A stretch of DNA of 61,637 nucleotides from Sporisorium sorghi. Taxonomy: Eukaryota > Basidiomycota > Ustilaginomycetes > Ustilaginales > Ustilaginaceae. Below, piece after piece: positions 31,294 to 41,152 of the stretch (positions are counted from its first letter, which is position 1; each line of letters opens with the position of its first letter). The notes beneath the pieces are model-generated. The model was not told the origin of the DNA and did no database searches. It saw only the letters and a program-made list of their open reading frames with translations. The DNA is taken from contig JALCCG010000119.1 of assembly GCA_023212695.1 (NCBI GenBank), positions 1 to 61,637 of the forward strand. The letters run 5' to 3'. A program made the position numbers and the translations under genes.

Positions 31294-33450
31294 TCAACCA
31301 CGCGAACGACTTGCGCAATGCAAACAAAATGTCTTTGTACACTTGCCCAATCCGCCACACACCGGCTTTTTCGCTTCACGCACCGCCCTTCTGCTGTCGT
31401 CACCGTCGAGCGATGTCCTTGACCGCGATGAACGCGGTTGGCGTTTCTCGAGTCGCCGTTCTGCCGCTGAGCTCGGTGTACGTTTCGTGCTGTGCGACGA
31501 CGACGACGGCGCGGAGACGTGCCGCCGTGATGAGGCGATCGGCGTGGATGAGGTATTGAACGTGCGGGATGGTGACAGTTTTGGTGTTGCTTTCTGCTTT
31601 TCGGCAAAGAAAGTTCGGATGGACTTCTGAGAGTGTGTGCGTGCAGGCGTCGGTTGGGCTGGCTGCGATTCGCGATCGCGATGAGGTCTGACGTGGGACA
31701 GAGTGGCAGACTCGACTTCTGCTGAAGGTCCTGAGATCTCCGCCGTCGCTGAAGTCGCTGCGGGTTCTGGAGCCGATGGCAGCGGCAAGCGCAGCTCTAC
31801 GGCAGCAGCAGGAGGCGTTTCCGCGGCCAGAGACTCCAGTTGGCTCGGCCGTACCGTCGGCAACGATGGTCGAGGGCTGGGCCGAGGCGGTGTTGCAGGA
31901 GTCGGCTCTCTAGGCTCAAACGTGAGCGCCACCGGGGCCTCCTCCCTCGGGCTGTGAGCCTCCACGGGGCTATGATGGACTTGCATCTCGGCATGTGTGG
32001 GCTCGACCTCCCTTGACACGGCTTCCGCAGGCGTGGGTTCCGCAGGTATGATCTCCACGGGCACGAATTGCGTGGGTGTGGACTGCACGGGTGTAGGCTG
32101 CTCTACCAAGGTCTCCTCCACGGGCGATGCAGATCGCTCTGAGGCCGGTGCGACGGGAACGACCGAGGAGGCTCGCGAAGACGTGAATTCGGACAGCGAT
32201 GACGAAGCAGGGTCGGCGACGATCGAAGAGTTAGGCAGCGAGGAATTGGGCAGCGAGGAATGGGGCAACGAGGAATGAGGCAACGAGGAAGTGGGCAAGG
32301 AGTGAGTGAGGTCGATCACGTCTTGCCTGCCAACAGTGCCTTCCGCTGACTTCTCTCTTTCTGCAGGTGCATCTTGATCCTCGTCATCCGACACGAGATC
32401 GACGTAGAGGCGAGCGGTGTTATCTGTAAGCTTGAGCAGATCGGCGAGTCCAAAGATGTCGTTGTAAGGCAATGTCTCGAAGGGCGTGGTGCATTGGAGC
32501 AGCTCTTCAATGTTCTGTCGCTTTGTGCGGATCGAGTCGATGAGCTCTTCGTCCGAGTCGCTGTGTACCGTGACGATGTCCGTGTCGTCGTCGTCGTCCT
32601 CGGAAGATGAGAATACCAGAGCAGGTGATTCAGCCTTTGTTTGAGAAGGCGCTGCTGATGGACTAGGTCTGCGGACTGTCGTACGGACTGTCTTCCAGAC
32701 TGTCGCAGGCGCTGGTGGATGCACTATGGCACTTGTAGAGGGCCGGTAGTCGTTCCATCTGGGATTGGCAAAGTCGACGACATCGTCTTCCTGTTCTTGG
32801 TCAGACTCGTCCTCGTCGGCCGCTTTGCCGAGCATGGCTTTGCGCCTCGCCTCTGCCTGCAAGAATTCGCGCAGATCCGGGTCATTGACAGCTGGATCCT
32901 CTTCCTCGTCCTCGGACTCGCTGCTAGATGCACCTGCGAGCTGCGTTCGATGCGACGAAGGCATACGCGATGGATCAAAGTCGTCTTCGTCATCGTCCTC
33001 CTGCTCCTGCATCTCCCTCGCTTCGGGTCGGTCCTTCCAACCTTGCAGCTCTTCATCCTTGATGAACACGCCAAACTCCATGCTCTGCCTCAAGCTCCTC
33101 AGGCTGCCTCTGTCCTTGACTACGACGATAGGCTCTCCATTGGCGCGGTTGCCGAGGTAAATCTCATCCTGCTCTTGCAGATGCGCGTCTTTGAAGCGTT
33201 CGAAGATGCTATCCCATTTGCGCTTGAGTCGTTGGGTGGACTGCTGGTGCAAGTACTCAACAGTCTCGGTGCCATCGGGGTTGTAGCGCTGGATGTTGTT
33301 GGTGCGAAGCTCTGAGCTGAATTGGAGTCGTCTTCGTTTCTTGGGTTTGTTGGGCAGTTCGGAAGGCGGCAGAGGGTTCGCTGGCTCGAGACGTGGCCGC
33401 GAAGGTCCAGCCTCTGCGCTTGCCGGATCTGGAGGGTACGGTCGATACAT
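31294..33450 (-). CDS. SCM3/HJURP-like CENP-A chaperone (probable)
   Basis: A 718-residue protein from the ATG at 33450 (MYRPYPPDP); the open frame runs further upstream without a good start and would cross the divergent promoter. Residues about 73-115 carry the Scm3-type signature: a helix LKRKWDSIFERF followed by DEIYLGNR and VVVKDRGSLRSL, matching the family pattern W-x2-I-(x)-[KR]-(Y/F) ... DEIDL ... IVxDxGxLR. Scm3 proteins deposit the centromeric histone H3 variant. The middle is acidic and Pro/Ser/Thr-rich with a run of near-identical short repeats (SSLPHS/SSLPNS). The C-terminus is basic and ends with a Cys cluster CGGLGKCTKTFCLHC (C-x5-C-x4-C-x2-C) that could bind zinc. It is larger than yeast Scm3 (223) and similar in scale to other long fungal homologues. 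Supported by motif only. Confidence 0.65.
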   Translation of the reverse strand: MYRPYPPDPASAEAGPSRPRLEPANPLPPSELPNKPKKRRRLQFSSELRTNNIQRYNPDGTETVEYLHQQSTQRLKRKWDSIFERFKDAHLQEQDEIYLGNRANGEPIVVVKDRGSLRSLRQSMEFGVFIKDEELQGWKDRPEAREMQEQEDDDEDDFDPSRMPSSHRTQLAGASSSESEDEEEDPAVNDPDLREFLQAEARRKAMLGKAADEDESDQEQEDDVVDFANPRWNDYRPSTSAIVHPPAPATVWKTVRTTVRRPSPSAAPSQTKAESPALVFSSSEDDDDDTDIVTVHSDSDEELIDSIRTKRQNIEELLQCTTPFETLPYNDIFGLADLLKLTDNTARLYVDLVSDDEDQDAPAEREKSAEGTVGRQDVIDLTHSLPTSSLPHSSLPHSSLPNSSLPNSSIVADPASSSLSEFTSSRASSVVPVAPASERSASPVEETLVEQPTPVQSTPTQFVPVEIIPAEPTPAEAVSREVEPTHAEMQVHHSPVEAHSPREEAPVALTFEPREPTPATPPRPSPRPSLPTVRPSQLESLAAETPPAAAVELRLPLPSAPEPAATSATAEISGPSAEVESATLSHVRPHRDRESQPAQPTPARTHSQKSIRTFFAEKQKATPKLSPSRTFNTSSTPIASSRRHVSAPSSSSHSTKRTPSSAAERRLEKRQPRSSRSRTSLDGDDSRRAVREAKKPVCGGLGKCTKTFCLHCASRSRG

Positions 33451-33774
33451 GCCGTGACGCTTGGTCGGTTTGGTGGCAGTGCTGTAGCAAGATGGAGAGA
33501 AAGCACGAACGCGAATGTCGCGCGTCGGAAAGTGCATCAAATTCAGGGTCCAAGAACGCTCTAAAGTCACACGATCGCCGATTTCAAGAGTTACGGGCCC
33601 GATTCGACGCCAAGCTCCACCTTTGACAACGCATTGACCTTTGTCGTACAGTGCGCTGCTTCTCATCCTTTCATCCTGCCACCAATAGCACTGTCGCTTC
33701 AGCATAGCTACTCGACGAGCCATCAGAAAGGTGTCGCAGCGATGGGCGTATAGCCTTGCCCCACCCATCCCACC
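33451..33774. other. Divergent promoter: SCM3-like / DSC4-like
   Basis: 324 bp shared by two divergent genes; no distinctive element was recognised. Minus-strand coding potential continues into it but without a convincing start. Confidence 0.55.
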
Positions 33775-34861
33775 ATGTACTTCGAGAGGAAGGAGCTCAT
33801 CCAGTCTGTAAGTTATTCTCTTCATGGCAGCACGAACCACGAAAGGCAAGCTGACCTCCCTTTCAATCCTTATTTCAACTACACAGCTGGATCTGCTCTG
33901 CTTCATACTCTTCGTCTACACATGGCTGCTCGACAACCGCACCTTCCTACTCGTCGTCAAGGCTGCGTTGCAAGTGCAGTTCTGCAACCCGGTGCAGATG
34001 CACCCCACGTGGTCGCTGCCCTTCTTTGTCATCTTTCTGTGCTGCCTCAACCTGCTGCTCGCACTGGCGCATCTCTGGACCCCTCCAAGTCGAACGAATA
34101 CGGGCGATGCCATCCTGATCGACTTTGTCGGACACACCACGCTTCCGGGCCGGCTGCACGTGTTGGTGATCGATGCGTTCGTGTGCTTCGTGCAGCTCGT
34201 CATGACGGTCGTCGCGTTCGAGATGGGCAAGGACGACGTCCGGCCGGACGACGAACCGAGTGCTTTGGACGATATGACGACGCTGTTGGAGCAGGATGAC
34301 TTGGGACAGGGGTGGGATGTGCGCGACGAAGAAGCGCGGCTGTTTGGTCTGGACCAAGGCGACGAGAGAAAACGGCAGCGCACGAGCTTGACCCATCACA
34401 TTGCCGTCGTGCGACTGCGCCCGATCTTCGACCAGATCGTCTCGAGGCAGTTTCTGCCCAACCAGCCGTCCGAAGACGTCGATGCGGCACAGCCTGAAGC
34501 GTCAGCGACCGCGCCCCTCCAGCAACCCGTGCAGCCCGACCCCGACAGACCGGACACGAGCCGCATCCGACGCTTCTCACAACGTCCCCGCGCTGCTGCC
34601 ACCGATCCATCACCAGATCAGACCGGCGCGTATACTGGACTGGGCCCCGTGTCGGCAGACGACTCGTGGCCGCCCATGTGGCTCGTCATTGCGCGCAACC
34701 TCGTCGGCGGCGGCCAGACCAGGACGCCTTCTTTTCGCCCCACACAAGGGCTCGCTTCGATACGCGACAACTTGACCGGACGATTCGGTCGAGCGCTCAG
34801 CCACGCTCCTGACCGCTCGCAGTATACACGCATCCATCCAGACGCACCACCAGAGAGTTGA
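33775..34861 (+). CDS. DSC E3 ligase complex subunit 4-like membrane protein (DUF1746)
   Basis: A two-exon model: join(33775..33807, 33887..34861), 335 residues. The 79-nt intron has donor TCT|GTAAGT and acceptor ACACAG|CTG, joining MYFERKELIQS to LDLLCFILFVYTWLLD, which matches the RK-x-LIxSLDxL opening of the DUF1746 family. An alternative unspliced start at 33824 exists but breaks that match. Three membrane segments follow: LDLLCFILFVYTWLLD, WSLPFFVIFLCCLNLLLALA and HVLVIDAFVCFVQLVMTVVA. After them comes an acidic cytosolic tail with a DUF1746-like patch HHIAVVRLRPIFDQI. In fission yeast the family member Dsc4 belongs to the Golgi DSC ubiquitin ligase that activates SREBP. The family assignment is by pattern; the role is inferred from it. 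Confidence 0.68.
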
Positions 34862-35761
34862 TCCTCTAGAAGCATCGTTTTCATTCATTCTTGTATTCGT
34901 ACCGTCCTTTCTACACAGCAAGCCAGTCAGGTTGATTTGGCACAACGTCATTCGCATAGAGAGAGTGTGTGCAGAGATGAGGGAAAGGGGAAGAATGGAA
35001 TGTGCGATCCCTTCAAAACGTGCCTCTTCATATTTGGGTATCAGGGACGATCTGCAAGAACCGCTGTCTCGCTTCGGCCCTCTGAACCCACCCAAGACGG
35101 GCGAGAGCATCAGGCGTTGTGAAGCGAGACAGTTGATGTTTCCTGTTTGTTTAAGTCGCGGTCCGTGGGTGAAGTAGAGGTCCGCAACTAGATAAGACAG
35201 GAGGAGAGCATGCGCCATCTCACAAGACGTGGCCGGAGAAGCAGTGGGACAGATCAGGGCAGGGGTAGGGGAAGGACGCAACATCACAAGAAACGAGAAA
35301 GGGTTCAGATCGATGCAGGCGACAGCTGAGCATCCAGCCGGAAGTCAACTTGTTGCCTGTTGCCTGAGGCCAAGATATGGGCGTATGTTCTGCATTTCTT
35401 TTGTGCAAAGAGAAAAATAACTCGGAGATGTGTAGTACCGTTCATGGGTGGAGCGGCAGATGCATGGGAGGTGGAGAAGAGTGGCGAAAGACCGAGTGTG
35501 TGTTGATCGTGGCTGGTGTGTGCGGGTCGTAGCCGAGAGAGAAAGGTCGAAGCTCGAGAGTTGGACGGAAGAGTCGACAAAAGAAATGAGAAGAGAAGAA
35601 GTTGCTAAAAACACAATGGGGTGTCCGAAACGCCCCCCTCGCCCTCTGTAGAAGCTCCATTCTACTCTCGCGCTACGAATCCACAGGCACGATCATCGCC
35701 TTTTGAGGGTGGTGCTGGTGTGGTGGTGGTGGAGAAGAGACAGTCGTATCGTAGTAACCGC
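34862..35761. other. Convergent intergenic region
   Basis: This 900-bp stretch lies between the ends of the DSC4-like and eL33 genes, long for a convergent gap here. Several short frames (60-90 codons) occur on both strands, none with recognisable similarity or codon bias. No RNA gene or repeat was seen. Confidence 0.55.
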
Positions 35762-36953
35762 TTAGATGCTCGAGGGGTAGAGCATGATACGGACACGAGC
35801 AGCGAAAGCCTGGGGAGGGATGTTGTGGGCGAACTTGGCACGAACGACACCCGAGTTGCCGTGAGGGCGGGTGATGCGACCCCAGATGACGCGGATCTTG
35901 GAGCCACGCACCTCCTTGGTGGCCTTGTAGACGTAGGCGACGCGCTTGCCCAGGTAGAACTTGGCCTCGTCAGTCTTCTCCACACCCTCGATCTTGATGA
36001 GGGAGGTGTGGCACTTGGCGACGCGCTGCGAGCGCTTGTGGCCCATGATCCTTCCCTTGACGTAAAGACGAGACTGTGCGAGATAAGTGGTGGTAGGACG
36101 GGTCAGTAAAAGGTTGTTGGAAGAGTGTCGTTTAGTGTGGGAAGAGCTGACAACGCAGAGCTGGCGACCAATGCCGGCAATGCAACATGCTGACGCATAG
36201 GAGATGTAGTCGGGGCAGGGTGAGACCAGAGAGAGGCGATCGTGCATGTTGTGTAGGTCGTTCGAGCGTGGCATGGGCCGTCCGCAGTGAACGTCGGCGA
36301 ATTGGCAATGAGAACGTTGAACAGTGTGCAGAGCCTGGTGACGCTTGTTCTTCGTGTTGGTGACGGAGTGCTGACATCGCGGCAAGACGCTGATGGTGGT
36401 TCTCGGATCATTCCTGCCAGCATGGACATGTGTCCTCAACTCGAATGTTCCCTTCTGCGGATGCGATGCTGTTCGCCGTATGAATGTCCATCTGCGACAT
36501 TGACCGCCATCTCTGCCTCTTTGAGCCTGCGGATTTGGTGCATCCTCCTTGCCGACGACTGCATCCAGCTACCGAGAGATCGTGTCAAGAGACTTTGCTG
36601 ACGACCTGAAGATCGTGTCTACAACCTTTCCAGTCCGGCTCGTCCATGCAGTCAAAGTTTCGGATGCTAGACCCTGGATGGCACCCCTTTCCCATCACTT
36701 GACAACGCTTCCGGCAATGGCAAGGCGCGATTTCCACCTCGAGCTGACGTGCTGACCAGTCGGATGTGTATGCGGTGGCGAGAATCATGCTGCTATTCGA
36801 CGTCATGTCTGTGTTGTCGGAGTATCATCGTGACCTTGTAGCTGACATGGTGCGGTTGGATCGGTCGCTGCTTTGCGATATCTATGCTGTGCTGGCATTG
36901 TGGCGTGCTCTGCGTTGTCGTGTATGCTCCAAGGGTCGATGAAAGCTTACCAT
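35762..36953 (-). CDS. RPL33: Ribosomal protein eL33 (RPL33/RPL35A)
   Basis: join(35762..36073, 36951..36953) on the minus strand, 104 residues. Only the ATG lies in exon 1 (CAAA ATG|GTAAGC), and exon 2 begins TCTCGTCTTTACGTC, giving [16 protein letters not shown]. The body carries the family signatures [31 protein letters not shown] and [13 protein letters not shown], and ends [11 protein letters not shown]. It is a 60S ribosomal subunit protein near the L1 stalk/E-site region; yeast Rpl33 has 107 residues. A start codon split from the rest of the gene by an intron is common in fungal ribosomal protein genes. The 877-nt intron is by far the longest found in this window. That the tiny first exon is the correct one is likely because donor, phase and Kozak context fit, but a cDNA would settle it. 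Confidence 0.88.
36074..36950 (-). other. 877-nt intron of the eL33 gene
   Basis: The intron follows directly after the start codon, with donor GTAAGC and acceptor GCACAG. Other introns here are 79-160 nt. Long introns of ribosomal protein genes often host snoRNAs. I found partial box-C-like sequences on the sense strand (e.g. CGATGAT near 36,825) but no complete C/D pair, so no RNA is called. Confidence 0.7.
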
Positions 36954-37493
36954 TTTGACGATGTGTGATGTGTTGATGGTCTTGACGGTGGATCGGAAGG
37001 AGCAGTGTTCTCGACACTCAATCTTGCTGTGCTTGACGGTGCTGGGCTGACGCTCAACTCGACTCGATTCGAGATTTCTCACAAAGTGTCCAACTTCTCA
37101 GCTCTGGCTGCGCCCACAGCCAGTTGAGCTGCAAGAGCTGTTCCGCTGCCGCTGTGAATTCCACGCCAGTGAGAATTTTCGGATCCGCTCAATTTGAAGC
37201 TCGGCCTTGCATCACGTGATATACTATAGCTTTGGATCGGAGGTGTGAGGAGCATATCGGGGTCTGAGCCTTTCAGATCGCGATCGAATTTCTTGTGTCG
37301 TTTCGACGAGTCCAAAATTTTTGGAAATTTCGAATGCAAAAGACCCTGACTTTGCTCGCTCGCTGCCATTGTATATGGCCATCCGTCGCTGTCCTTTCTC
37401 GCTGTCATCGCCACCATCATCGACGATCACTGTGATCGCATCTTGACCTCTGTCCAGGCCATCGCACTCGACACTCCCATCTAGTACTCCAGC
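36954..37493. other. Divergent promoter: eL33 / BUD20
   Basis: 540 bp between two divergently transcribed ribosome-biogenesis genes, which suggests shared control. An inverted repeat GCTGCGCCCACAGC lies near 37,107 and AT-rich stretches near 37,310. No known ribosomal-protein promoter box could be assigned with confidence. Confidence 0.55.
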
Positions 37494-37886
37494 ATGACGC
37501 GCACACGACACGGCAAAAAGACGCACCACGCACGTCGCGATGTCAAGCGTGGCATGAGGACAAGAGCCAGGAAGCTCGACCCGGACCAGATCCAGGCCAA
37601 CCTCAACGACCCCAAGAAGCTCGATGCGCTGCAGAACCCCAAAGAGCTCGACGTCGACAAGGCCGGTCTCGGCCTCTTCTACTGCGTCGAGTGCGATCGA
37701 CACTTTCCCTCGCAAAAGGATCAGCTCACCCACATTGCTTCCAAGCTGCACAAGCGAAGGGCCAAGAAGATCACCGAGGAGCCTGCCTACACGATCGAGG
37801 AGAGCTTGAGGGCTGTTGGCATGGGCATCGACAACAAGCAGCGTTCGTCCAAGCCTGCAGAGCCCAGCAAGGAGATGGCTGCTTAA
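37494..37886 (+). CDS. BUD20: BUD20/ZNF593-type pre-60S zinc-finger protein
   Basis: A 130-residue basic protein with one U1-type C2H2 finger: Cys64-x2-Cys67-x12-His80-x5-His86 within FYCVECDRHF and HIASKLHKRRAK. The N-terminus is a basic RNA-binding tail (THHARRDVKRGMRTRARKLD), and GLGLFYC before the finger is typical of Bud20/ZNF593. Bud20 shuttles with pre-60S particles and supports their export. Its position head-to-head with the eL33 gene fits a ribosome-assembly role. There are no introns, and the ATG is the only one in a suitable position. Confidence 0.9.
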   Translation: MTRTRHGKKTHHARRDVKRGMRTRARKLDPDQIQANLNDPKKLDALQNPKELDVDKAGLGLFYCVECDRHFPSQKDQLTHIASKLHKRRAKKITEEPAYTIEESLRAVGMGIDNKQRSSKPAEPSKEMAA

Positions 37887-38407
37887 GCGATCATTGCCGA
37901 CACCTCTCACTCGATCGACCAAGTCGACATGGCAGGGCGAGGCATTCTCTCTAATACATACGCCGGGATCGGTCGTACTTCACGAGTCGCGCTTGAATCA
38001 TGCCAAGGCGCCTTTCTGCCCGGAACGCATTCAGCTCCGCATTCGTACCTGTCGTCCTTGCTGATCACCTCACAGCGTCCGCACCATGGTGTCCACAAGG
38101 CTGGCCAGGCGATATCACCCGACGTATCATCCAAGCTGTCGCCCTCTTCTCACACTCGCGTCGACTTGCATGCGCCACCACCGATCCAGGCCAGGTCATC
38201 ATCCACTAGACCTGCTCTTCTTTCCAAATATACCCCATTCTTGCATTGTCTTGCTTCCGCATTCTGTATTTCTAAGCAATCTCAACCATATTCTGTGTAG
38301 GATCCATCGTGTGTCCTTGAGTGCTGTTCGTTCGTGCTGTCAAGCTTTGAAAGGCTCAAGAATCTGGAGCAGACACAAGACAGGTTGTTGCTCAGCCTAC
38401 ACCAACT

Positions 38408-38439
<32 letters not shown>

Positions 38440-38623
38440 TTTTTTTTTCTTCTCGCTCGAGAGTGGAGTAAAGGTGGTCCGAGTCCCGAGAAATGTTCGT
38501 GGAAAGCAACACCGAAAAACATTCAACCGAAACGCGCATCTTACACTCTGATCCGCAACCATCACCACCATCATCACTGCCATTCGCAGACAAAAATACA
38601 GCAGCGTGGCGCGTGGTATCACC
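37887..38623. other. Intergenic with a long poly(T) tract
   Basis: The 737-bp gap contains a T run of roughly 40 bases interrupted by a C (about 38,407-38,449), about 175 bp upstream of the NUP85 start. No gene is supported. Confidence 0.6.
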
Positions 38624-40822
38624 ATGGCGCCCAACAGTACCGACGCAGCGGCTCCCACCATCGTTTGCTACGACTGGGGCACGTCATCCGATCTCAAGGC
38701 GCTCTACACACAGACCTACACCATCTTCACCTCGTTGCAACGCATCCACCAAGAGGCTCTGCTCACAGATCGCGCAGGCCATGGAATTGCGGGCTCATCC
38801 GTACTCCCCTCTGCAGAGACCATTCAGTACTACAACAGGATCAGCGAGCACTATGCACGCGCCATCCAGGACTACCTCGAAAGGATCCAGCTCGACGATG
38901 ACGTAGACTCGGCGCAGTTCCAAACGTGGCGGGATGCACAGACCATTCTCCGCCTTGCAGAGGTGCTTTACTATCCCAAAGATGGGCGTGGCATCAGCGT
39001 TGTCGGCGAAGAGCTTCTGCACTGGCTCAACTCGTTCGATGTCGCCCCTACCACCGAAGAGGGCCAAGAGATCGCAGAATCAGCCGTGCCGCACGAGCAC
39101 CCCTCTTACTGGGACTATGTGCTTCGTTGTGTGCTTCGCGGCTTCCACACATCGGCAGCTTCGGTACTCAAATCGCTCGACTCGCATCCATCAACCGTGA
39201 TTCGCAGGGTAGCGCAGAAAGCTGCCAAGCTGCTCTCGACACTCCCGCGCTCGACGCGTTTCTCGATGGAGCACGAGTTTGTCGCAGCACACCGCAGCTG
39301 GCTCGCCAGCGTACGCAAGCTCATCAGCGGTCTCGAGCACGAGATGGACGAGATGGAGGCGGAAGCAGGCAACACGGAAGAAGTTGAGGACGAGAGGCTC
39401 GAATACGAGGCGCAGTTCAGGTGTCTTCTCGAGCTCATGGCGGGTGTCAAGGACCGCATCTTTGAAGCCTGCGAGGATTGGCGCGAAGCGCTCGGTGCTT
39501 GGGGCACGCTTGTACACCCAACACTCAAACGCGACGATGTGCCAACCACCGCGGCGATCATCCTGGAACAGTTCCCTGTCGATGGCACCATCCCAGCCGA
39601 GATCGTGCAGCAGCACCTCATCAAGGGCGAGGTGCGTCAAGCGGTGCAAAAGGCGCAGGAGATCGATATTTGGCTGGGTGCTCATCTAGGCGACCTTGCA
39701 GACAAAGTAGGACTGCTCGAAGAGGAGGAGCAGCCAGCAGGACCGAGCGACTTGCGTCAAGAACTGCTGCTCAAGTACGCCCAGAACTTGCTGGACGAGC
39801 AAGGACTGTGGAGGATCAGCATCGACTACTTGGGTGCATGTGGAGCAGCGGGAAGGAAGAAGATGTCGCATATCATCTTGTCGGTGCCATTGGATGGTCC
39901 CGAACCGACAGACGATGCAGACGACGCGGACGAGGCGATGGACGAGGATGCCAAGGCCAGTGGCAGTGGCAACAAAGACAACGAGACCAAAGGTTTGGCG
40001 CGAGCAGAACAGGTGCTGAGGGCATGCTCGGACCACGCGCTCGAATTGGAAGCTCGCGTCGTGTGCCGAAGAATGTCGCGCAGCTTGATGGAGCAGGGTC
40101 GATACGGCTTGGCCATCGCCTACTGCGTGCGAGCATCGGATACAGTGCTCATCCGCACCATTGGCGACCGCATCTTGGGCGAATACGTCAGTCGAGGAGC
40201 GGAAGCGTTCAACCAGATTGTCGATTCTTTCCCCTCGTCGCTCATCTCGCCCTCGGACGGTCTCGATCTCAACGGCGACGAGCTTGGCGACGAGCCCAAT
40301 CTGGTGCTCGACAAGCACTCTCGAGGATTCTTTTCGAAACGACTCGCTTTCCTGGCACGCTTCCGCGATTTCCACCGGCTGTACGCTGACGGGCAGTGGG
40401 CTGCTGCTGCCGGGCTGCTCGTTGAGCTCGTCACCACCGAGGCTGCACCGGAGCGATTCCTTGCAGTTCTGCTCGTCGATGCGATTCCGTTGCTCGAAGA
40501 CGGTCAAGCGACGTGGTTCGACCGCTCGCAGACATTTGAGCTGATCCGCATCGTCGAACGCATCACCAACGCCGTTTCGATGCACCCGAACATGTCGGAC
40601 CACTTCCTCGGCTACCTCAACCAGCTTCTCGGCGTCGAATCGTCGTCTCAACCGCAGCAGCAACAGAAGAAGCAAAAGCTGCCGGCCGACATCAGCAACA
40701 ACAACAGCAACAACAAGCAGGTTGCCTCATCGGTCAAGGCCTCCGACAAGCTGGACGCGGTGAGGTTGTCGCTTGCACGCAACTTGGCGCGTGTAGGTGT
40801 GATGCAGGTGGGCATTGCTTGA
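38624..40822 (+). CDS. NUP85: Nucleoporin NUP85
   Basis: A 732-residue alpha-helical scaffold nucleoporin of the Y (Nup84/Nup107) complex of the nuclear pore. The C-terminal half follows the Nup85 family closely: LWRISIDYLGACGAAGRKKM, LEARVVCRRMSRSLM, GLAIAYCVRASDTVLIRTIG, FLARFRDFHRLY, LLVDAIPLLEDGQ and TFELIRIVERIT. The start was set at the ATG at 38624 in the context ACCATGG, since the longer frame opens with GTG at 38606. Acidic or Ser/Asn-rich inserts (DDADDADEAMDEDAK; QQQQKKQK) interrupt the helical repeats. Length is close to yeast Nup85 (744). No introns were seen. Confidence 0.88.
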   Translation: MAPNSTDAAAPTIVCYDWGTSSDLKALYTQTYTIFTSLQRIHQEALLTDRAGHGIAGSSVLPSAETIQYYNRISEHYARAIQDYLERIQLDDDVDSAQFQTWRDAQTILRLAEVLYYPKDGRGISVVGEELLHWLNSFDVAPTTEEGQEIAESAVPHEHPSYWDYVLRCVLRGFHTSAASVLKSLDSHPSTVIRRVAQKAAKLLSTLPRSTRFSMEHEFVAAHRSWLASVRKLISGLEHEMDEMEAEAGNTEEVEDERLEYEAQFRCLLELMAGVKDRIFEACEDWREALGAWGTLVHPTLKRDDVPTTAAIILEQFPVDGTIPAEIVQQHLIKGEVRQAVQKAQEIDIWLGAHLGDLADKVGLLEEEEQPAGPSDLRQELLLKYAQNLLDEQGLWRISIDYLGACGAAGRKKMSHIILSVPLDGPEPTDDADDADEAMDEDAKASGSGNKDNETKGLARAEQVLRACSDHALELEARVVCRRMSRSLMEQGRYGLAIAYCVRASDTVLIRTIGDRILGEYVSRGAEAFNQIVDSFPSSLISPSDGLDLNGDELGDEPNLVLDKHSRGFFSKRLAFLARFRDFHRLYADGQWAAAAGLLVELVTTEAAPERFLAVLLVDAIPLLEDGQATWFDRSQTFELIRIVERITNAVSMHPNMSDHFLGYLNQLLGVESSSQPQQQQKKQKLPADISNNNSNNKQVASSVKASDKLDAVRLSLARNLARVGVMQVGIA

Positions 40823-41152
40823 TCTTTCAATGCGATGGTGTTCAATGAGCGAGCGAGCGAGCGAGCGAGCGGTGGTCTGTGTGGTGTGGGGTTACTGTGG
40901 CTGCTGCGCGCTGTGTGAAGTGTGAAGTGTGATTCGAGTGGAACGCGCGAATCGCGAAGTTGAGCGCGTAAAGTGAAATTGCGCGGCTTGAAATGTGTCA
41001 TTCCAGAAAAAGCTGCAAAAGAACAACAGATTTGCAATGGCTCAGCCGTCGACTCTTCGATCATCATTACTGTCACTTCTCATCGCCATCGACGCCTCCT
41101 CACCTCATCACAAGTGCATCACGAGCGCTTCACAAGCCACCTTACGCCAATA
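40823..41152. other. Intergenic with GAGC tandem repeat
   Basis: A gap of 330 bp between NUP85 and RFC3. A tetranucleotide repeat GAGC (about 6 units, near 40,848-40,871) lies just past NUP85, and GTGTGAAGT is repeated near 40,915. Confidence 0.7.

Noticed and set aside
36800..36860. Box C/D snoRNA in the eL33 intron
   Set aside because: Only a partial box C (CGATGAT) was found and no matching box D with a terminal stem.
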